Shown piece after piece: positions 33,046 to 42,521 of a DNA stretch of 64,000 nucleotides. A program made the position numbers and the translations under genes. The number at the start of each line of letters is the position of its first letter. The stretch's first letter is position 1. Origin of the DNA: Sporichthyaceae bacterium. Its GTDB lineage: Bacteria; Actinomycetota; Actinomycetes; Sporichthyales; Sporichthyaceae. The stretch covers positions 1 through 64,000 of the forward strand of contig DATASX010000016.1 in assembly GCA_036269075.1 (NCBI GenBank), read 5' to 3'. Below the pieces are notes generated by a model. The model searched no databases and had not been told where the DNA came from. It saw only the letters and a list, made by a program, of their open reading frames with translations.

Positions 33046-34516
33046 CTGCCAGGTCGCGAGACCGAGCGATCAGGCCGGACTCGACGGCGTCCAGCGCGAC
33101 ACGACGCTGCTCCGCGGCCCGGCGGGCCTGGTCCCCGGCCGAGACCGCCCCGGCCGCCATCGCCGCGACCACGGTGGGTTCGGCGCCGCCGACCGTGCCC
33201 CGCGACCGGACGATCTGGCGAGGATCGAGCGCGGCCGTCAGATCCAGCTCACGCAGACCGAATTCGGAACCGGCCACCGCGACCGCGCACTCCGCGAGCA
33301 GCCCGCCGGTGATGTCGATCCCCCGCAGACCGAGCTCGGCGGCCCGCCGCACGGCAGCACCGACGATCCGGTAGGCCGTCCGGTAGTCGATCCCGACCTC
33401 GACCATCAGGTGCTCGGCCAAGTCGGCCGCCTGCGAGTACCCCGACTCCAACGCCGCGTACATCCGGTCGGCATTCGCGGTCAGCCCGGCCACGACACCG
33501 GCGGTCAAGCGCATCTGACGCACCGCCAGATCCAGTGCCCGGGGCACCTCGCCGTAGGCGAAGATCAGGTTGTCGCTGCGTGCGGACGGGGACTTGGTCA
33601 CCGCCAGCATCCCGGTCAGCCGGCCGATCAGGACCCCGGCCTCACCCCGGATCATCGTCAAGGCGTAAGGGTTGCGTTTCTGCGGCATCAGGACGCTGGT
33701 GCGGGTGTGCCCGTCGGCCAGGCGTACGTAGTCGAACTCCTGGCTGGCCCAGATCTCCAGGTCCTCGGCCAGCTTCGCGCACGTGATGGCCAGGCTGGTC
33801 ACCGCGGAGAGCAGCGCGATGTACCCGTCGGTCTGCCACATGGCATCCCGGGTGTGCTCGATGACCCCGTCGAAACCGAGCAGGTCGGCCACCGTGTTCC
33901 GGTCGCCGGTCAACGCCGAACCGTTCACCCCGCCGGCCCCGCCCGGACTGCGGTTCAGCCAGGCGTACGCGTCCTCGAGTCGGGCCAGGTCGCGCAGCCC
34001 GGCATGGGCGAACGTCAGCAGATAGTGCCCGAAGGTCGAGGGCTGCGCGTGCTGCAGATAGGTCTGCTCGGGCATCCAGGTCTCGGTGTGCCGGGCGGCC
34101 TGCGCACCGACCGCACCGGCGAACTGCGCGGTGGCCTCGATCAGGTCGAGCACGTCGCGCCGCAGCCGGAGCCGCAGCGCGATGCGCACCGCCTCCCGCC
34201 GGGGTCGACCGGCGTGCAGCCACCCGGCGTCGTCGCCGATCCGGGCCACCAGCCAGTCCTCGCGGCAGTTGTAGATCTCCCCGCGGGCCGGGTCGTAACC
34301 GATCTCCGCCACCGGTGTCTCGTGGCTCGCCAGCAACGCCCCCAGCAGGCGCGCCGCCGCGGACCGGGGCAGGACGCCCCGGTCCAGCAGCACCAGCACG
34401 TGCGCCAGGTCGGCCAGGTCGAGCCAGTTGTGCAGCAGATCCGCGTCGGCGATCTCCACGGCGAAGCCGCCGGCGATCAACTCCGGGGCGTATTCGGGCA
34501 CCGGGCCCCTTTCCAC
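33038..34516 (-). CDS. Argininosuccinate lyase-like C-N lyase (probably not housekeeping ArgH)
   Basis: The 492-residue protein belongs to the fumarase superfamily. It shows EIYNCREDWLVARIG, WMPEQTYLQHAQPSTFGHYLL (catalytic region), RSPGGAGGVNGSALTGDR and the signature loop TSVLMPQKRNPYALTMIRGEAG. These resemble ArgH (SxxMPQKxNP), but the gene is longer than usual and has no arginine biosynthesis neighbours. It faces a second, different fumarase-family lyase cluster 1.5 kb away. A role in splitting or forming an aspartate-, fumarate- or argininosuccinate-like adduct in the same unknown pathway is an inference. Confidence 0.8.
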   Translation of the reverse strand: MERGPVPEYAPELIAGGFAVEIADADLLHNWLDLADLAHVLVLLDRGVLPRSAAARLLGALLASHETPVAEIGYDPARGEIYNCREDWLVARIGDDAGWLHAGRPRREAVRIALRLRLRRDVLDLIEATAQFAGAVGAQAARHTETWMPEQTYLQHAQPSTFGHYLLTFAHAGLRDLARLEDAYAWLNRSPGGAGGVNGSALTGDRNTVADLLGFDGVIEHTRDAMWQTDGYIALLSAVTSLAITCAKLAEDLEIWASQEFDYVRLADGHTRTSVLMPQKRNPYALTMIRGEAGVLIGRLTGMLAVTKSPSARSDNLIFAYGEVPRALDLAVRQMRLTAGVVAGLTANADRMYAALESGYSQAADLAEHLMVEVGIDYRTAYRIVGAAVRRAAELGLRGIDITGGLLAECAVAVAGSEFGLRELDLTAALDPRQIVRSRGTVGGAEPTVVAAMAAGAVSAGDQARRAAEQRRVALDAVESGLIARSRDLAAI

Positions 34517-34527
34517 TCGAGCATGGC

Positions 34528-34887
34528 TCAGACGGCTGCGCCGTCGACCTCGATGCGGGCCCGGTCGGGGTAGAAGCTCAGCATCCCGGCGATCTGCGCG
34601 ACCTCCGGGATCGGGTCCGGGTAGTACCAGACGACATCGGTGTGGGTCGTCCCGTCGATCGCCAGCGAGTGGTAACTGGCCTGGCCCTTGAACGGACAGG
34701 TCGTGTGCAGCTCACTGGACCGCAGCACGCCGGCGTCGACGTCGGACGCGGGCAGGTAGTAGCGCGGCGGCAGTCCGGTCTCGTGCAGGACCAGTGCGCC
34801 CTGCGACTCGGCGACCTTGACCCCGTCGACCGTAACGGTCACCAGGGCATTCGCAGGCTCGATCGTGATCGTGTGTCCAGCGCTCAT
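34528..34887 (-). CDS. DUF427 domain protein
   Basis: The 119-residue protein matches the small beta-rich DUF427 family over its whole length, with VTVDGVKVAESQGALVLHETGLPPRYYLPASDVD, TTCPFKGQASYHSL and DVVWYYPDPIPEV. The conserved CPFKG-x-A-x-Y core is intact. The biochemical role of this common actinobacterial family is unknown. It stands 11 bp upstream of the argH-like gene's start and directly after serS, on the same strand, so all three may be co-transcribed. Confidence 0.85.
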   Translation of the reverse strand: MSAGHTITIEPANALVTVTVDGVKVAESQGALVLHETGLPPRYYLPASDVDAGVLRSSELHTTCPFKGQASYHSLAIDGTTHTDVVWYYPDPIPEVAQIAGMLSFYPDRARIEVDGAAV

Positions 34888-34888
34888 C

Positions 34889-36172
34889 TCAGCTCTCCTT
34901 CGGCCCCAACGTCTTCGTCCCGAGGTACGGCACGAGGGCTTCCGGGACGACGACCGAGCCGTCGGCCTGCTGGTAGTTCTCCAGGATCGCGGCCATCGTG
35001 CGTCCGATCGGGAGCCCGGAACCGTTCAACGTCGCCGCGGGCGCGCGGCTTCCCGCGGCGTCGCGGACCCGGATCCCGGCGCGGCGGGCCTGGAACTGAC
35101 CGCAGTCCGAGCAGGACGAGATCTCGCGGTAGCGGCCCTGGCTCGGCAGCCACACCTCGATGTCGTAGGTGAGCTGCGCGGAGAACCCCATGTCGCCGGC
35201 CGCCAGCTTGATCACCCGGTGCGGCAGACCCAGCTCGACCAGGCAGGTTTCCGCGTGGGAGACCATCAGCTCGAGCTCGGCGTTCGAGTTCTCCGCCACG
35301 CAGATGCGCACCAGCTCCACCTTCGAGAACTGATGCAGCCGCAGGATGCCGCGGGTGTCGCGGCCGTAGGAGCCGGCCTCCGACCGGAAGCACGGGGTGT
35401 GTGCGGTGTAGGCGAACGGCAGCGCCGACGCCTCGAGGATCTCGTCGGCGTGCAGGTTGGTCAGCGGCACCTCGGCGGTCGGGATCAGGAACAGCTCCCG
35501 GTCGCCGGCCGAGGTGGCGAACAGGTCGTCGGCGAACTTCGGCAGCTGGCCGGTGCCGGTCATCGTGGCCCGGGTGACCAAGGCCGGCACCGAGTACTCG
35601 GTGTACCCGTGACGTCGGGTGTGCAGGTCCAGGAAGAACGAGGTCAGCGCCCGCTCCAGCGCGGCTCCCGCGCCGCGGGCGACGGAGAACCGCGGCCCGG
35701 ACAGCTTGGTGGCCCGGGCGAAGTCGAGGATGCCGAGTGCCTCGCCGATGTCGACGTGGTCGGCCGGCGCGAAATCGAACTCCGGCGGGCTGCCCCACCG
35801 GCGCACCTCGACCGCGTCGTCCTCGCTGCGCCCGTCCGGGGCCGCGTCCGAGGGCAGATTCGGGATCACCAGCATCTGCTCGTGCAGCGCCGCGGCCAGC
35901 CGTTCGGCGTCCTCCTCGACGGTCCGGATGCGTTCCTTGAGCTCCCGCGCGGTCTCCTTGAGGCCCTCGACGTCGCCGCCGGCCTTGGCCGCCTTGCCGA
36001 CCTCGCCGGCGATGCGCTTGGACTCCGCGCGCAGCTCGTCGCCGGTGCGGATGGCCTGGTTGCGTCCGGTCAGCAGGGCGGCCAGCGGGGCCGGGTCGAG
36101 CTGGTAACCCCGACGGGCCAGCCGCGCCACAGCCGCGTCGCCGAGCTGGATCAACTCCTTGGCATCGTGCAT
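34889..36172 (-). CDS. serS: Seryl-tRNA synthetase
   Basis: This is a full-length 427-residue class II synthetase. The N-terminal ~100 residues form the long coiled-coil arm that grips tRNA-Ser (LRAESKRIAGEVGKAAKAGG and ELKERIRTVEEDAERL). Motif 2 (TPCFRSEAGSYGRDTRGILRLHQFSKVE) and motif 3 (LNGSGLPIGRTMAAILENYQ) are complete, and TAEVPLTNLHADE contributes to serine binding. It charges tRNA-Ser and also provides Ser-tRNA for selenocysteine where that is used. It is the first gene on its strand here, so the 279-bp gap to fadA should hold divergent promoters. Confidence 0.97.
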   Translation of the reverse strand: MHDAKELIQLGDAAVARLARRGYQLDPAPLAALLTGRNQAIRTGDELRAESKRIAGEVGKAAKAGGDVEGLKETARELKERIRTVEEDAERLAAALHEQMLVIPNLPSDAAPDGRSEDDAVEVRRWGSPPEFDFAPADHVDIGEALGILDFARATKLSGPRFSVARGAGAALERALTSFFLDLHTRRHGYTEYSVPALVTRATMTGTGQLPKFADDLFATSAGDRELFLIPTAEVPLTNLHADEILEASALPFAYTAHTPCFRSEAGSYGRDTRGILRLHQFSKVELVRICVAENSNAELELMVSHAETCLVELGLPHRVIKLAAGDMGFSAQLTYDIEVWLPSQGRYREISSCSDCGQFQARRAGIRVRDAAGSRAPAATLNGSGLPIGRTMAAILENYQQADGSVVVPEALVPYLGTKTLGPKES

Positions 36173-36451
36173 CCGGCAAACCTACTGGCCGCCACGACGG
36201 GCCGGTTCGCATGCGTCGGGGACGAGCCCGGCACACCGATGCGAATGGCCATTAACGCAAATCGGTGCCAGGATTGCCGCCACCGCCGGGAAGCCTCACC
36301 GGCGTCCGACCGTTGTGCTTGACACCGGGACCGGACGTCAGGTTGCGGGCCTCGGACGCTAAGCTACTGGCGAGTCAACTTAGGACGGAGCGAGCCGAGA
36401 GGGTCGTCTCCGCCGGTCCGAGCTGAAGGCCATTGTCTGCAGGAGGCAGCC
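36173..36451. other. 279-bp divergent intergenic region (serS / fadA)
   Basis: It must carry promoters for both divergent genes. A TTGACA at 36319-36324 could be a -35 element toward fadA, but no convincing -10 at the right spacing was found. The fadA ribosome site GGAGG lies just before the GTG start. No other structure is seen. Confidence 0.35.
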
Positions 36452-37678
<1,227 letters not shown>

Positions 37679-37731
37679 TCGATCGTCAGTCATCCAGTCG
37701 GGTAAGGGAAATCTAGAAGGGACCCCCGCGC

Positions 37732-39918
37732 ATGACGGCGCAGGACACGCTCGGCACGATCCGCTGGGAGCAGGACGCTGACGGCATCGTCGTCCTCACC
37801 ATGGACGACCCGGCCGGCTCGGCCAACACCATGAACGACGCCTGGGTCAGCTCGATCACCGCGGTGAACGACCGACTCGAGGCCGAGAAGTCGAACATCA
37901 CCGGCGTGGTCGTCACCTCGGCGAAGAAGACCTTCTTCGCCGGCGGCAACCTCAACGACCTGATTGCGGCGCGGCCCGAGGACGCCCCGGTGTTCACGGT
38001 GAACGTCGACAACATCAAGAGGCAGTTGCGCCGCCTGGAGACCCTGGGCAGACCGGTGGTCGCGGCCATCAACGGCGCGGCCCTCGGCGGCGGCTACGAG
38101 ATCACCCTGGCCTGCCACCACCGCATCGCACTTGACGCGCGGGGCAGCCAGATCGGCCTGCCCGAGGTCAGCCTGGGCCTGCTGCCCGGCGCCGGCGGCG
38201 TCACCCGCACGGTGCGCCTGCTCGGCATCCAGGACGCGCTGCTGAACGTCTTGCTGCAGGGCCAGCGTTACAACCCGAAGGACGCCCTGGCCAAGGGCCT
38301 GGTGCACGCGGTGGTCGACACCCCGGACGCGCTGCTGGCCGACGCGAAGGCCTGGATCAAGGCCAACCCGAACGCCACCGCGCCGTGGGACGTCAAGGGC
38401 TACAAGATCCCCGGCGGTTCGCCGTCGACCCCGGCGTTCGCGGCGAACCTACCCGCGTTCCCGGCCAACCTGCGCAAGCAGATCAAGGGCGCCCCGATGC
38501 CCGCCCCGCGCAACATCATGGCCGCGGCAGTCGAGGGCGCGCAGGTCGACATCGACTCGGCGTTCAAGATCGAGACGCGCTACCTGGTCGACCTGGCGAT
38601 CGGCCAGGTCTCGAAGAACATGATCAAGGCGTTCTTCTTCGACATGCAGTTCGTGAACTCCGGCGGTAGCCGGCCGGCCGGCTACGAGACCTACACGGCC
38701 AAGAAGGCCGCCGTCCTCGGAGCCGGGATGATGGGCGCAGGCATCGCCTACGTGTGCGCGAAGGCCGGGATCGACGTCGTGCTCAAGGACGTCAGCCTGG
38801 AAGCGGCGACCAAGGGCAAGGCGTACTCCGAGGGCCTGGTCAAGAAGGCCGTCTCGCGCGGGAAGATGACCCAGGAAGCCGCCGACGCGCTGCTGGCCCG
38901 GATCACGCCGACCGAGACCGCCGAGGACGTCGCCGGGGCCGACCTGGTCATCGAGGCGGTGTTCGAGAGCCCGGAGCTCAAGCACAAGGTCTACAGCGAG
39001 ATCGAGCACCTGGTGGCCCCGGACGCCCTGCTCGGCTCGAACACCTCCAGCCTGCCGATCACCGGCCTGGCTGAGGGCGTGCAGCGGTCCGAGGACTTCA
39101 TCGGCCTGCACTTCTTCTCCCCCGTGGACAAGATGCCGCTGCTGGAGATCATCTCCGGCAAGCGGACCTCGGAGGCCACCCTGGCGCGGGCCTTCGACAT
39201 CGCCAAGCAGATCCGCAAGACGCCGATCCTGGTAAACGACTCCCCCGGCTTCTTCACCAGCCGGGTGATCTCTACGTTCATCAACGAGTGCCTGGCGATG
39301 GTCGGCGAGGGCATCGACCCGCAGACCATCGAGCAGGCGTGCACCCAGGCCGGCTACCCGGTCGGCGCGCTGGCGCTGATGGACGAGCTGAACATGAAGC
39401 TGATGCGCCACATCCGCCAGGAGACCCAGCGCGCCGTCGGCGCGGCCGGCTGGGCGAATCACCCCGCCGACGCGGTCGTCGACCGGATGATCGACGAGTT
39501 CAACCGGCCCGGCCGCAAGGAAGGCGCCGGGTTCTACGAGTACGTCGACGGCAAGAAGGCCGGGCTGTGGGCGGGGCTGCGTGAGCACTTCGGCAACGAC
39601 GACCTGATGCCGACCCTCGGCACCCCGGGGCTGATCGAGCTGCAGGAGCGGATGCTGTTCGTCGAGTCGCTGGAGACCATCCGGTGCTTCGACGAGGGCG
39701 TGCTGCGCTCGGTCGAGGAGGCCAACATCGGTTCGATCCTGGGCATCGGCTTCCCGCCGTGGACCGGTGGTGTCGTGCAGTACATCGCCGGCTACGAGGG
39801 TGGCCCGCTCGGGTTCGTCGACCGGGCCCAGGAGTTGGCCGCCAAGTACGGCGACCGGTTCAGCCCGCCCGCCTCGCTGGTGACCGCGGCCAAGCAGGGC
39901 AAGGTCCTGCCGGGCTGA
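37732..39918 (+). CDS. fadB: Multifunctional enoyl-CoA hydratase / 3-hydroxyacyl-CoA dehydrogenase
   Basis: The 728-residue protein is a two-enzyme fusion. Residues ~1-190 are a crotonase domain with KKTFFAGGNLNDL and AALGGGYEITLACHHRIA (oxyanion hole) and the catalytic glutamate region IGLPEVSLGLLPGAGG. From about residue 320 an NAD-binding domain begins with VLGAGMMGAGIAYVCAKAG. Then comes the catalytic region IGLHFFSPVDKMPLLEI and the C-terminal dehydrogenase domain. It hydrates enoyl-CoA and oxidises the 3-hydroxyacyl-CoA that FadA then cleaves. The ribosome site AGAAGGGA lies before the ATG. Confidence 0.95.
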   Translation: MTAQDTLGTIRWEQDADGIVVLTMDDPAGSANTMNDAWVSSITAVNDRLEAEKSNITGVVVTSAKKTFFAGGNLNDLIAARPEDAPVFTVNVDNIKRQLRRLETLGRPVVAAINGAALGGGYEITLACHHRIALDARGSQIGLPEVSLGLLPGAGGVTRTVRLLGIQDALLNVLLQGQRYNPKDALAKGLVHAVVDTPDALLADAKAWIKANPNATAPWDVKGYKIPGGSPSTPAFAANLPAFPANLRKQIKGAPMPAPRNIMAAAVEGAQVDIDSAFKIETRYLVDLAIGQVSKNMIKAFFFDMQFVNSGGSRPAGYETYTAKKAAVLGAGMMGAGIAYVCAKAGIDVVLKDVSLEAATKGKAYSEGLVKKAVSRGKMTQEAADALLARITPTETAEDVAGADLVIEAVFESPELKHKVYSEIEHLVAPDALLGSNTSSLPITGLAEGVQRSEDFIGLHFFSPVDKMPLLEIISGKRTSEATLARAFDIAKQIRKTPILVNDSPGFFTSRVISTFINECLAMVGEGIDPQTIEQACTQAGYPVGALALMDELNMKLMRHIRQETQRAVGAAGWANHPADAVVDRMIDEFNRPGRKEGAGFYEYVDGKKAGLWAGLREHFGNDDLMPTLGTPGLIELQERMLFVESLETIRCFDEGVLRSVEEANIGSILGIGFPPWTGGVVQYIAGYEGGPLGFVDRAQELAAKYGDRFSPPASLVTAAKQGKVLPG

Positions 39919-40010
39919 CCGAGGCCTGGCCCGCGCACACTCCGCAGCGTCCGGCGAACCCCCGGCTATAGCCTCGGGTTCGCCGGACGCACGCATGTCG
40001 AGAGGTAGTC

Positions 40011-40172
40011 ATGAGCGAGCTTGCGAGCGAATCAATGAACACAGCGCGACCGTGTTCCCTGCGGTCAACAGGCTCAATCGGCTCGGGAGCCAGAGCGAAA
40101 AGCGTGCTCTGCTCCGCTCGCCTCAATCGCCTGTCCCTCATGACGCCGCCGAGGAACGAGGCGGCGGCATGA
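40011..40172 (+). repeat. MIRU-like coupled mini-ORF, double-length copy B (162 bp)
   Basis: It starts ATGAGCGAGCTTGCGAGCGA followed by ATCAATGAACACAGCG, the family sequence, and stays open for 53 codons. Its TGA (40170-40172) overlaps the ATG of the enoyl-CoA hydratase as ATGA. Its length is exactly twice the 81-bp unit of the other copies, as if two units had fused. It lies 92 bp after fadB, so here the upstream end is not coupled. Confidence 0.7.
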
Positions 40173-40936
40173 GCGATGAACCCCTGGTCCTGTCGACGAG
40201 CGCGGGCGGCATCGCGACGCTGACCCTGAACTCGCCGGCCAACCGCAATGCGCTGTCCACCGCGATGCTTACCGCGCTGACCGACGCGCTGGACGCCGCC
40301 GAGGCCGACGCCTCCACCCGGGTCGTGGTGCTGACCCACAACGGACCGGTGTTCAGCGCCGGCATGGATCTCAAGGAAGCGGTCGCGCTGGGTCTGGAGA
40401 AGGTTTCCGGGATCCTGCTGGGGATGCTGCGACGCATCGCCGCGCTGTCCAAGCCGGTGGTCGTCAAGCTGGCCGGGCCGGCCCGGGCCGGCGGCCTGGG
40501 CATCATCGGCGCCGCCGACGTCGTCATCGCCGCCGCCGACATCACCTTCGCCTTCACCGAGGCCCGCATCGGCGTCGCGCCCGCGATCATCTCGCTGACC
40601 GTGCTGCCCCGGATGGAGCCGCGGACCGCCCACCGGTGGATGCTCTCCGGTGAGACCTTCGACGCCACCGCCGCGGCGAACGCCGGCCTGATCTCGGCGG
40701 CCGTGCCCGCAGCCGAACTCGACGCGGCCGTACAGCACGTGCTGAGCGAGCTCCTGCTCGCCTCCCCGCAGGGGTTGGCGCAGACCAAGAAGCTGCTCGG
40801 CCAGGAGATCGTGGAGCTGTTGGACCGCGACGGCGAGGACATCGCCCGGCTGTCCGCGAGCTTGTTCGCCTCCGAGGAGGCCAAGGAGGGCATGACCGCC
40901 TTCCTGGAGAAGCGCAAGCCCCGCTGGCAGACCTGA
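40169..40936 (+). CDS. Enoyl-CoA hydratase/isomerase family protein
   Basis: From ATG 40169 the product is 255 residues, the standard crotonase length. It shows IATLTLNSPANRNALSTAML, NGPVFSAGMDLKEA and KLAGPARAGGLGIIGAADVVIAA (oxyanion-hole region), then FTEARIGVAPAII. The usual catalytic Glu positions are partly replaced, so the exact reaction (hydration, isomerisation or other) is open. The start overlaps the stop of the 162-bp MIRU-like mini-ORF, implying coupled translation. It probably works with fadA/fadB in acyl-CoA breakdown. Confidence 0.88.
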   Translation: MSDEPLVLSTSAGGIATLTLNSPANRNALSTAMLTALTDALDAAEADASTRVVVLTHNGPVFSAGMDLKEAVALGLEKVSGILLGMLRRIAALSKPVVVKLAGPARAGGLGIIGAADVVIAAADITFAFTEARIGVAPAIISLTVLPRMEPRTAHRWMLSGETFDATAAANAGLISAAVPAAELDAAVQHVLSELLLASPQGLAQTKKLLGQEIVELLDRDGEDIARLSASLFASEEAKEGMTAFLEKRKPRWQT

Positions 40937-40990
40937 CGCTCCCGCCGGACCCCGCGCGCCCACCACCGCCACCACCGCCACCGCCACCGC

Positions 40991-41050
40991 ACTTCTGCTG
41001 CCTGTCCCACCTATCGCGGGCGCGCGATACGTGGGACAGGCAGCAGAAGT
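40991..41050. terminator. Very long perfect hairpin between convergent genes
   Basis: ACTTCTGCTGCCTGTCCCAC at 40991-41010 is repeated as its exact complement at 41031-41050. Between them TATCGCG and CGCGATA also pair, leaving a GGCG loop and one C-C mismatch. The total is 27 paired positions. It lies between the convergent enoyl-CoA hydratase and lipase genes, so it likely acts as a bidirectional terminator even without a T-run. Confidence 0.8.
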
Positions 41051-41083
41051 CGCGTGGTTGGTTCGGGGGCCTAGGCCGAGGTC

Positions 41084-42331
41084 TCAGCCTTGGGCGCAGT
41101 TGCTGGGCGCCGGGACGCCGTTGAAGCGGGCGGCGATCCAGTCCAGGGCGTCGAACGAGCCGGACCCAGCCACCCACAGGTGCTCGCCCGGGTACTCGTG
41201 GTAGTCCACGGCCAACCCATGCCGGCAGTAGTCGGCCACCAGGTTGTGGACGTCGGCCAGCGGGAGCAGTTCGTCGTTGGTCGCCTCGTAGATGTGCATC
41301 GGCTCGGCCGGGATGCGGCGGCCCAGGTTGTTGGCGTCCAGGACGGCGCGCACCCGCGGCAGGGCCAGCGGGTCGGGAACCTTCGAGTAGTCGGCGAGCT
41401 TCTTGAAGGAGTACTGGGCGGCGAACTGCTCGACGCACTCACTCGCCACGGCCGCGGCGGCCTGCCTACCGGCGTCGGTGAGGATCTGATCCAGCTTCAG
41501 CTGCGGGTAGGCCCGGTTCAGGCCGACCGCAGCGGCCAGGAGCAGCCCGGACCCGTAAGTGCCGTCGAGCATGCGGGCGGTGTGCTCGAGGTTGGCCGGC
41601 ACCCCGCCGGCCGCCGTGCCGACCAGGTTGACGTCGGGGGCGTAGCTCTTCGCCAACTCAGCCGCCCAGGTCGAGGCCAGGCCGCCCTCGGAGTAGCCCC
41701 AGATCGCCGTCTTGGCCTTCGGGCTCAGCCCGAGGTCGGGCAGGTGCAGCGCGGCCCGCGCCCCGTCAAGAACGGCATGGCCCGTGGTCGGACCGGAGGC
41801 GTAGGTGTGCGGGCCCGGGGTGCCCAGGCCCTCGTAGTCGGTCACCATCACCGCGTACCCGCGGGCGATGGCCGAAGCCATCAGCGGCTCCTCCGGGTCC
41901 ATGCCCAGCCGCAGCAGGTAGGAGGGCGCGCAGGTCGGGCCGAGTCCGTGGGTGCCGATGTTGTAGACGACCAGCGGCCGGTCGACGTCCGCGCGGCCGT
42001 CCTGCAGGACCCCGACGGTCCCCGACACGGCGTCCGGCCGGCCCTGAGTGTCGGTCGAGCGGTAGAGCACTTGGTAGGTGCGCACCGGCATCGGCAGGCC
42101 GAGCCCGCGGACGACGACCGGGCGCGAGCGCAGGATCGTGCCGGGCGCGACGTCCGGGATCGGGCTCGGCGGGGTGTAGAACGCGTCGTCGCTGGGCGAG
42201 ACGGGATAGCCGGAGCCGTCCGGGTAGTTGGTCGGGCCGGCGGCTGAGGCTGCCGGGACACCGAGCGCGACCACGAGGGTCGCGGCGACGGAGGTTGCCA
42301 GGAATCGGCGAAGAGTCGTGATTGTCCCCAT
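41084..42331 (-). CDS. Secreted alpha/beta-hydrolase lipase (LIP family)
   Basis: Using ATG 42331 the product is 415 residues with a signal peptide of about 30 residues (RRFLATSVAATLVVALGVPAASA). The nucleophile elbow is GYSEGG, preceded by the family blocks VVYNIGTHGLGPTCAPS and VMVTDYEGLGTPG. A late His in PGEHLWV completes the triad. Cysteines near the N- and C-terminal parts could form disulfides. Relatives hydrolyse long-chain triacylglycerols or esters outside the cell. The palindrome at 42343-42359 immediately upstream suggests repression by a TetR-type regulator, likely tied to lipid use by the nearby beta-oxidation and mce genes. Confidence 0.88.
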   Translation of the reverse strand: MGTITTLRRFLATSVAATLVVALGVPAASAAGPTNYPDGSGYPVSPSDDAFYTPPSPIPDVAPGTILRSRPVVVRGLGLPMPVRTYQVLYRSTDTQGRPDAVSGTVGVLQDGRADVDRPLVVYNIGTHGLGPTCAPSYLLRLGMDPEEPLMASAIARGYAVMVTDYEGLGTPGPHTYASGPTTGHAVLDGARAALHLPDLGLSPKAKTAIWGYSEGGLASTWAAELAKSYAPDVNLVGTAAGGVPANLEHTARMLDGTYGSGLLLAAAVGLNRAYPQLKLDQILTDAGRQAAAAVASECVEQFAAQYSFKKLADYSKVPDPLALPRVRAVLDANNLGRRIPAEPMHIYEATNDELLPLADVHNLVADYCRHGLAVDYHEYPGEHLWVAGSGSFDALDWIAARFNGVPAPSNCAQG

Positions 42332-42342
42332 ACCCGACAGCA

Positions 42343-42359
42343 TCTTACCGCCGGTAAGA
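42343..42359. promoter_or_regulatory. Operator palindrome upstream of the lipase gene
   Basis: TCTTACCGCCGGTAAGA is a perfect 17-bp palindrome (8+1+8) that ends 11 bp before the lipase ATG. TTACCG/CGGTAA arms are typical for TetR-family regulators of lipid genes. No regulator gene lies next to it. Confidence 0.7.
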
Positions 42360-42521
42360 AACGTCAAGCATTTGCTGTCGTCGACCGTAAACCACGCCTG
42401 TCGGCGGTTATTTCGGCCGACAGGCGGGGACGAAGGTCGACGACTGCAAGGCCGGTAGGGCGGTAGGGCTCAAGGCGGTACGGCACAGGGCGGAGGGCGC
42501 GTTCCGACCGGCGGAGGCGCC

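Noticed and set aside
40955-40990. CCACCG-rich tract as a CRISPR-like or structured repeat
   Set aside because: It is a simple-sequence tract with no spacers of uniform length.
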